Part shown: positions 60,759-64,000 of the stretch, in pieces | How positions within the stretch are numbered: position 1 is the first letter of the stretch | Layout: each line of letters starts with the position of its first letter | Assembly: GCF_038051995.1 (NCBI RefSeq) | Contig: NZ_CP150290.1 | Coordinates: 5,074,001-5,138,000 of the forward strand | Direction of reading: 5' to 3' | Source of the DNA: Paenibacillus sp. FSL H8-0537 | GTDB lineage: Bacteria > Bacillota > Bacilli > Paenibacillales > Paenibacillaceae | DNA: 64,000 nt | Made by a program: the position numbers and the translations under genes | Notes under the pieces: model-generated | Seen by the model: only the letters and a program-made list of their open reading frames with translations | Databases searched by the model: none | What the model was told of the DNA's origin: nothing

Positions 60759-62591
60759 TTAATTGATTTCTGCGATTGCAGGCTTAGCCAACGGCAGCGT
60801 AATTTGTACCTCCGTGCCTTCGCCATGTCGACTAACGATATGTAGTGTACCATGATGGGCCTCAATTATTCTGGAGCTGATCATCAGCCCAAGGCCCGTG
60901 CCTTTTTCTTTTGTCGTAATAAAGGGCTGTCCAATTTTCCCAATAATAGAGTCGGTCATCCCGATCCCCTCATCGCGGATGGTCAAGCAAACGCTGTCAG
61001 GAACGTTTGAGCGAATCGCAATCGTAACGCGGCCACCATCTGGCATCGCTTCGATCGCATTTTTGATGACATTAATGAAAACCTGCTTGAGCTGATTGGC
61101 ATCCGCATGAATCATCATTAGGCTGTCTTCCACCTGCGTCTCAATATCCACATTCGTCATAATCGCCTGTGTTTCCAGCACCGAAATAACGCCGCGCAAA
61201 ATATGTACCAAATTCTCATCGTTGAATCTGGTAAAATGCGGCTTCGCTAAGGTCATAAATTCGTTGACGATTAAGTTAATTCGATCCAGCTCATTGGACA
61301 TTATATCGAGATACGAGCCATAACCTTCGTTTTTGGTTTTCAGCAATTGCGTAAAACCCTTGAGCGCCGTTAGCGGATTGCGAATTTCATGGGCAACGCC
61401 CGCCGCAAGCTGGCCGATAACCGACAGCTTCTCGGAGCGCACCAGCATATCCTCGGATCGCTTGCGATCAGTTAAATCCCGGATTACCGTTAAAATAACC
61501 CGTTTTCCCATATAGTTATTGACACGAATGCTCGACATCTCAATATCTATCGTTTGCCCATCTCTGCATATAATTTGCCGCTCCTCAAACTGACTCGGCT
61601 CCTCCTCGAACATAATGAGGTCCATCTTTCTAAGCGATTCCTCATGATAGTCAGGATGAATATATTCAAATATCGAGTGCCCAATCACTTCGTTTTTGTC
61701 ATCGGCCGCAACGAGCTTGATTGCTGAATTGTTGGCGTAAATAATAATCCCGTGATCGCTTAGCACAATCGGCTCTGGCAGCAGCTTCATGACACGCTGG
61801 TACATCTCGGCGCTTTCCCGCAAGGAACGCTCAAGCGCAACCGATGAGGTCACATCCTTGGCTGAGCCCAGCATCGCGGTTCTGCCTTTGTACATAATGA
61901 GCGAGAGATTGACCTCCAAATAAACGAAGCCGCCATCCTTCTTCTTGCCGCGTACGGTAACGGTATAGCGTGGCTCACGCTTTTTGATCAAAATTTCCGC
62001 TACCTGCCGCTTAATGGTGAACAGCTCAATCGCATCAATGTAGTCGGCGGTTTTCAGCGTAACAAATTCCTCTCTCGTGTAGCCGAGCATGGCCGACATA
62101 TACGAGTTAATATATACAATTTTGCGATCCTGCCTGACAAAAACGCCGGCTAGCACATTTTGCGTCAGATGGCTGTAAAGCTGCTCCGTCTCCCGAAGCG
62201 CCTTCTCGGTATGCTTTCGTTTCGTAATATCCCGCTCAATGGCCACGATTCCGGTTATCTTGCCGCTGCTGTCTCGAACAGCCGACAGGGTAATGCTCAC
62301 ATGCAGATGCTTGCCGTTCTTGCATAGCTTTGGATATTCCGCTGCGGCTGCCTTCTTGCCCTCAATCACCTGATCGTATAGCCTGGCAAACTCCTTATAC
62401 AGATGAGCTGGACCGACGGGAAGCTTCCTGCCTACCAGCTCCTCCTTCGTCCAGCCGTACATCTGTTCAAAAGCTGGATTGACATCCAGCACGATGCGCT
62501 GCAAATCGACAATAACAATACCATCTGTTGTCTCTTCCCAAATGGAGTTCATATAGGTATGATACAAGTCCGCACTTACATAGTCGCTCAT
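60759..62591 (-). CDS. PAS-domain sensor histidine kinase (sporulation-kinase-like)
   Basis: 610 residues, no transmembrane helix. Three PAS domains (about 12-125, 135-250, 260-380; each ends in the PAC-like VAIERDITKRK, GSAKDVTSS or TVIRDLTDRK) and a HisKA/HATPase core: phospho-His401 in GVAHEIRNPLTALKGF, N box NVIKNAIEAMPDGG, G1 DEGIGM, G2 GTGLGL. The layout matches KinA/KinE-type cytosolic kinases that feed the sporulation phosphorelay. No response regulator is adjacent, as expected for an orphan kinase of that group. Confidence 0.88.
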   Translation of the reverse strand: MSDYVSADLYHTYMNSIWEETTDGIVIVDLQRIVLDVNPAFEQMYGWTKEELVGRKLPVGPAHLYKEFARLYDQVIEGKKAAAAEYPKLCKNGKHLHVSITLSAVRDSSGKITGIVAIERDITKRKHTEKALRETEQLYSHLTQNVLAGVFVRQDRKIVYINSYMSAMLGYTREEFVTLKTADYIDAIELFTIKRQVAEILIKKREPRYTVTVRGKKKDGGFVYLEVNLSLIMYKGRTAMLGSAKDVTSSVALERSLRESAEMYQRVMKLLPEPIVLSDHGIIIYANNSAIKLVAADDKNEVIGHSIFEYIHPDYHEESLRKMDLIMFEEEPSQFEERQIICRDGQTIDIEMSSIRVNNYMGKRVILTVIRDLTDRKRSEDMLVRSEKLSVIGQLAAGVAHEIRNPLTALKGFTQLLKTKNEGYGSYLDIMSNELDRINLIVNEFMTLAKPHFTRFNDENLVHILRGVISVLETQAIMTNVDIETQVEDSLMMIHADANQLKQVFINVIKNAIEAMPDGGRVTIAIRSNVPDSVCLTIRDEGIGMTDSIIGKIGQPFITTKEKGTGLGLMISSRIIEAHHGTLHIVSRHGEGTEVQITLPLAKPAIAEIN

Positions 62592-62765
62592 CCGAACCCT
62601 CCACTTTCAGCCCTATTCCGTCCTCATAATTTGTAAATTCAACATTGGTTGTTAACTTCCCTGCTAGTACATCTAGATTTATTGGAAAATAAATATATTC
62701 CTCCCTGTAATACGTTTACTCTTTTATAAAAAATTAGAAAGACGTGATAGGTTTCACGACACGTA

Positions 62766-64000
62766 TTATGCTGCTTGACGTGATGCCTTTCGAGCAGCAC
62801 TGCGTGTGTAAAGCAGCGAACTGACGACCGTACACAGGACAATAACGGACATACCCCATAAAATATGATTGAAGGCCTCTGATTTCGCCAGCTGTGCCTG
62901 CCATACGATGGCGCTGCCTATCAAAGCGGCAGTCAATGCGCCGCTGAAAAACTGGGCAAGCTGGAACAATCCCATTCCCGCTCCAATTTCCTTTTGCGGC
63001 AGCAGCCTCGACATCTCATTGGATACGCTGCTCGTTAAGGCAGAGAAACTTACACTAAGCAGCATATAGATAATGAGAATCGCCCAATACGAATGCACCG
63101 CGCTAAAAGCTAGGGCGAGCGAGGCGATGAGCAGACCGATCGGCGCCAGACGAATAAAGAAACGATTGCCAAGGCGGTCGATCGTACTGCCAATGTATCT
63201 TGAGGCAACCATCGTCGCCAGCGAGCCTGGGAATACGATCAAGCCGGACTGGGCAGGTGTTAAATGATACACGCCAGCGAGCACCTGCGGAACGAGAAAT
63301 AACGCGGCGAAGTTGTTCATGTATGAGGTAACGCCCAGCATGCCGAGCAGCATGTAAGGCTTATTTCGGAACAGATCCGGCTGAACGAATGGATCGTTAG
63401 CCTTGTGGATTCGCCACCAGAATAAGGCCACGGCGACAACACCAATGATTAAGGCGATCAGGCTTCTGCTGGTCAAGGCGAGCAGGAGTCCCGTCGTTCC
63501 GATCCCGATGAGCAAGGCTCCCGCTACATCGAATGTGCCGCTTTTGCGGCTTTCGGCCGGAATCATTTTGTAGAACATGGGAATGAGCACAATCATAATA
63601 GCCGTAACCGCAAATAAATAATGCCAGCCCAAATATTCGACGATAACACCGCCGATAACCGGCCCCAGTCCAAGCCCAAGCGACGTTGCCGACATAATAA
63701 GCGCCATTGCCCGGCCCCGGCGGTCAGCGGGTATAAACCGTGTAACGAGCACGATGCCAAGCGCGGCAATCGCTCCTGCTCCAGTAGCTTGAATAAGACG
63801 TGCCGCCATAAGCAATATAAAGCTATTGCTGAAAAATCCGATAATCGAAGCCACGCTAAGGGAAGAAAGCGCAATGAGAAACAATAGCTTCATCGGTATA
63901 AAATCGGAAAGCCTGCTGTACGTAATGGAAGCAATCGCGAACATAATGGAATAACCGGTTACGATCCATGAGGTCGCAATCGCTGTGAGGGAAAATTGCT
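62766..64000 (-). CDS. MFS transporter, drug exporter type (5' end outside the window)
   Basis: At least 411 residues; the frame continues past the window edge (QFSLTAIATSWIVTGYSIMF reads through base 64000), so the start is not visible. Many hydrophobic helices, the A-like motif SRLSDFIPMKLLFL after helix 2 and the C-type motif GLGLGPVIGGVIVEYLGWHY in helix 5, which marks proton-driven exporters. It resembles DHA-type multidrug exporters such as Bmr3/QacA relatives. Stop near 62766 is followed by a short AT-rich gap to the sensor kinase. Substrate unknown. Confidence 0.85.
   Translation of the reverse strand, partial: QFSLTAIATSWIVTGYSIMFAIASITYSRLSDFIPMKLLFLIALSSLSVASIIGFFSNSFILLMAARLIQATGAGAIAALGIVLVTRFIPADRRGRAMALIMSATSLGLGLGPVIGGVIVEYLGWHYLFAVTAIMIVLIPMFYKMIPAESRKSGTFDVAGALLIGIGTTGLLLALTSRSLIALIIGVVAVALFWWRIHKANDPFVQPDLFRNKPYMLLGMLGVTSYMNNFAALFLVPQVLAGVYHLTPAQSGLIVFPGSLATMVASRYIGSTIDRLGNRFFIRLAPIGLLIASLALAFSAVHSYWAILIIYMLLSVSFSALTSSVSNEMSRLLPQKEIGAGMGLFQLAQFFSGALTAALIGSAIVWQAQLAKSEAFNHILWGMSVIVLCTVVSSLLYTRSAARKASRQAA

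Overview
The window looks like a chromosomal segment of a low-to-mid GC, spore-forming Gram-positive bacterium, most probably Paenibacillus or a close relative. Supporting signs are strong AGGAGG-type ribosome binding sites with many GTG and TTG starts, lipoprotein signal peptides on binding proteins, an SLH-domain surface protein, a sporulation-type PAS histidine kinase, many LacI and AraC regulators beside sugar operons, and B. subtilis-like tcy/ytm genes. The genus is an inference. No rRNA, tRNA, CRISPR array, intact transposase or prophage gene was seen.

Layout. 1-1370: a decayed GntR/ABC export operon whose regulator and palindromic operator are intact. 1529-3940: a polar amino acid ABC transporter. 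3984-9703: a sucrose phosphorylase operon (binding protein, two permeases, PfkB kinase, GtfA), followed by two paralogous LacI genes that bracket an esterase (9848-12972). The same 16-bp LacI operator lies in front of the sucrose operon and of the second LacI gene. 13178-19248: a metallophosphoesterase, a chemoreceptor and small genes (LMW-phosphatase-like protein, ABM monooxygenase, small membrane protein, GDPD), with remnants and repeats between them. 19573-20602: a truncated binding-protein pseudogene. 20680-25850: a class III aminotransferase, uxaC with a Gfo/Idh/MocA oxidoreductase, and an AraC regulator. 25870-28575: an AT-rich KAP-family P-loop NTPase with a QQQE tandem repeat, a possible defence gene. 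28800-33343: three Gfo/Idh/MocA dehydrogenases with an AraC regulator. 34910-36679: beta-glucuronidase.

36909-45589 is a nearly complete S-substituted cysteine uptake and salvage locus (LysR, TcyJ/L/M/N-like transporter, two flavin monooxygenases, an M20 deacylase, a GNAT acetyltransferase), matching the B. subtilis ytlI-ytm region. 45747-48342: polysaccharide deacetylase and an RCC1-plus-SLH surface protein. 48665-54565: an L-fucose operon (FucI, FucA, FucK, FucU) divergent from a LacI regulator. 54698-56240: a CadC-type metal sensor divergent from an FAD monooxygenase. 56260-57838: an aldo/keto reductase and MerR (AdhR-like) operon with a 19-bp-spacer promoter. 57966-64000: a proline-rich small protein, an AraC/SDR pair, a sensor kinase and the 3' part of an MFS exporter.

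Three dispersed repeat types run through the intergenic spaces: a double-hairpin element of about 100 bp (five copies plus one inverted half copy), an ORF-like repeat of about 210 bp (two copies), and one 116-bp element bounded by inverted repeats. The overall theme is uptake and breakdown of plant-derived sugars (sucrose, glucuronides, fucose) and sulfur compounds under local one-component regulators.
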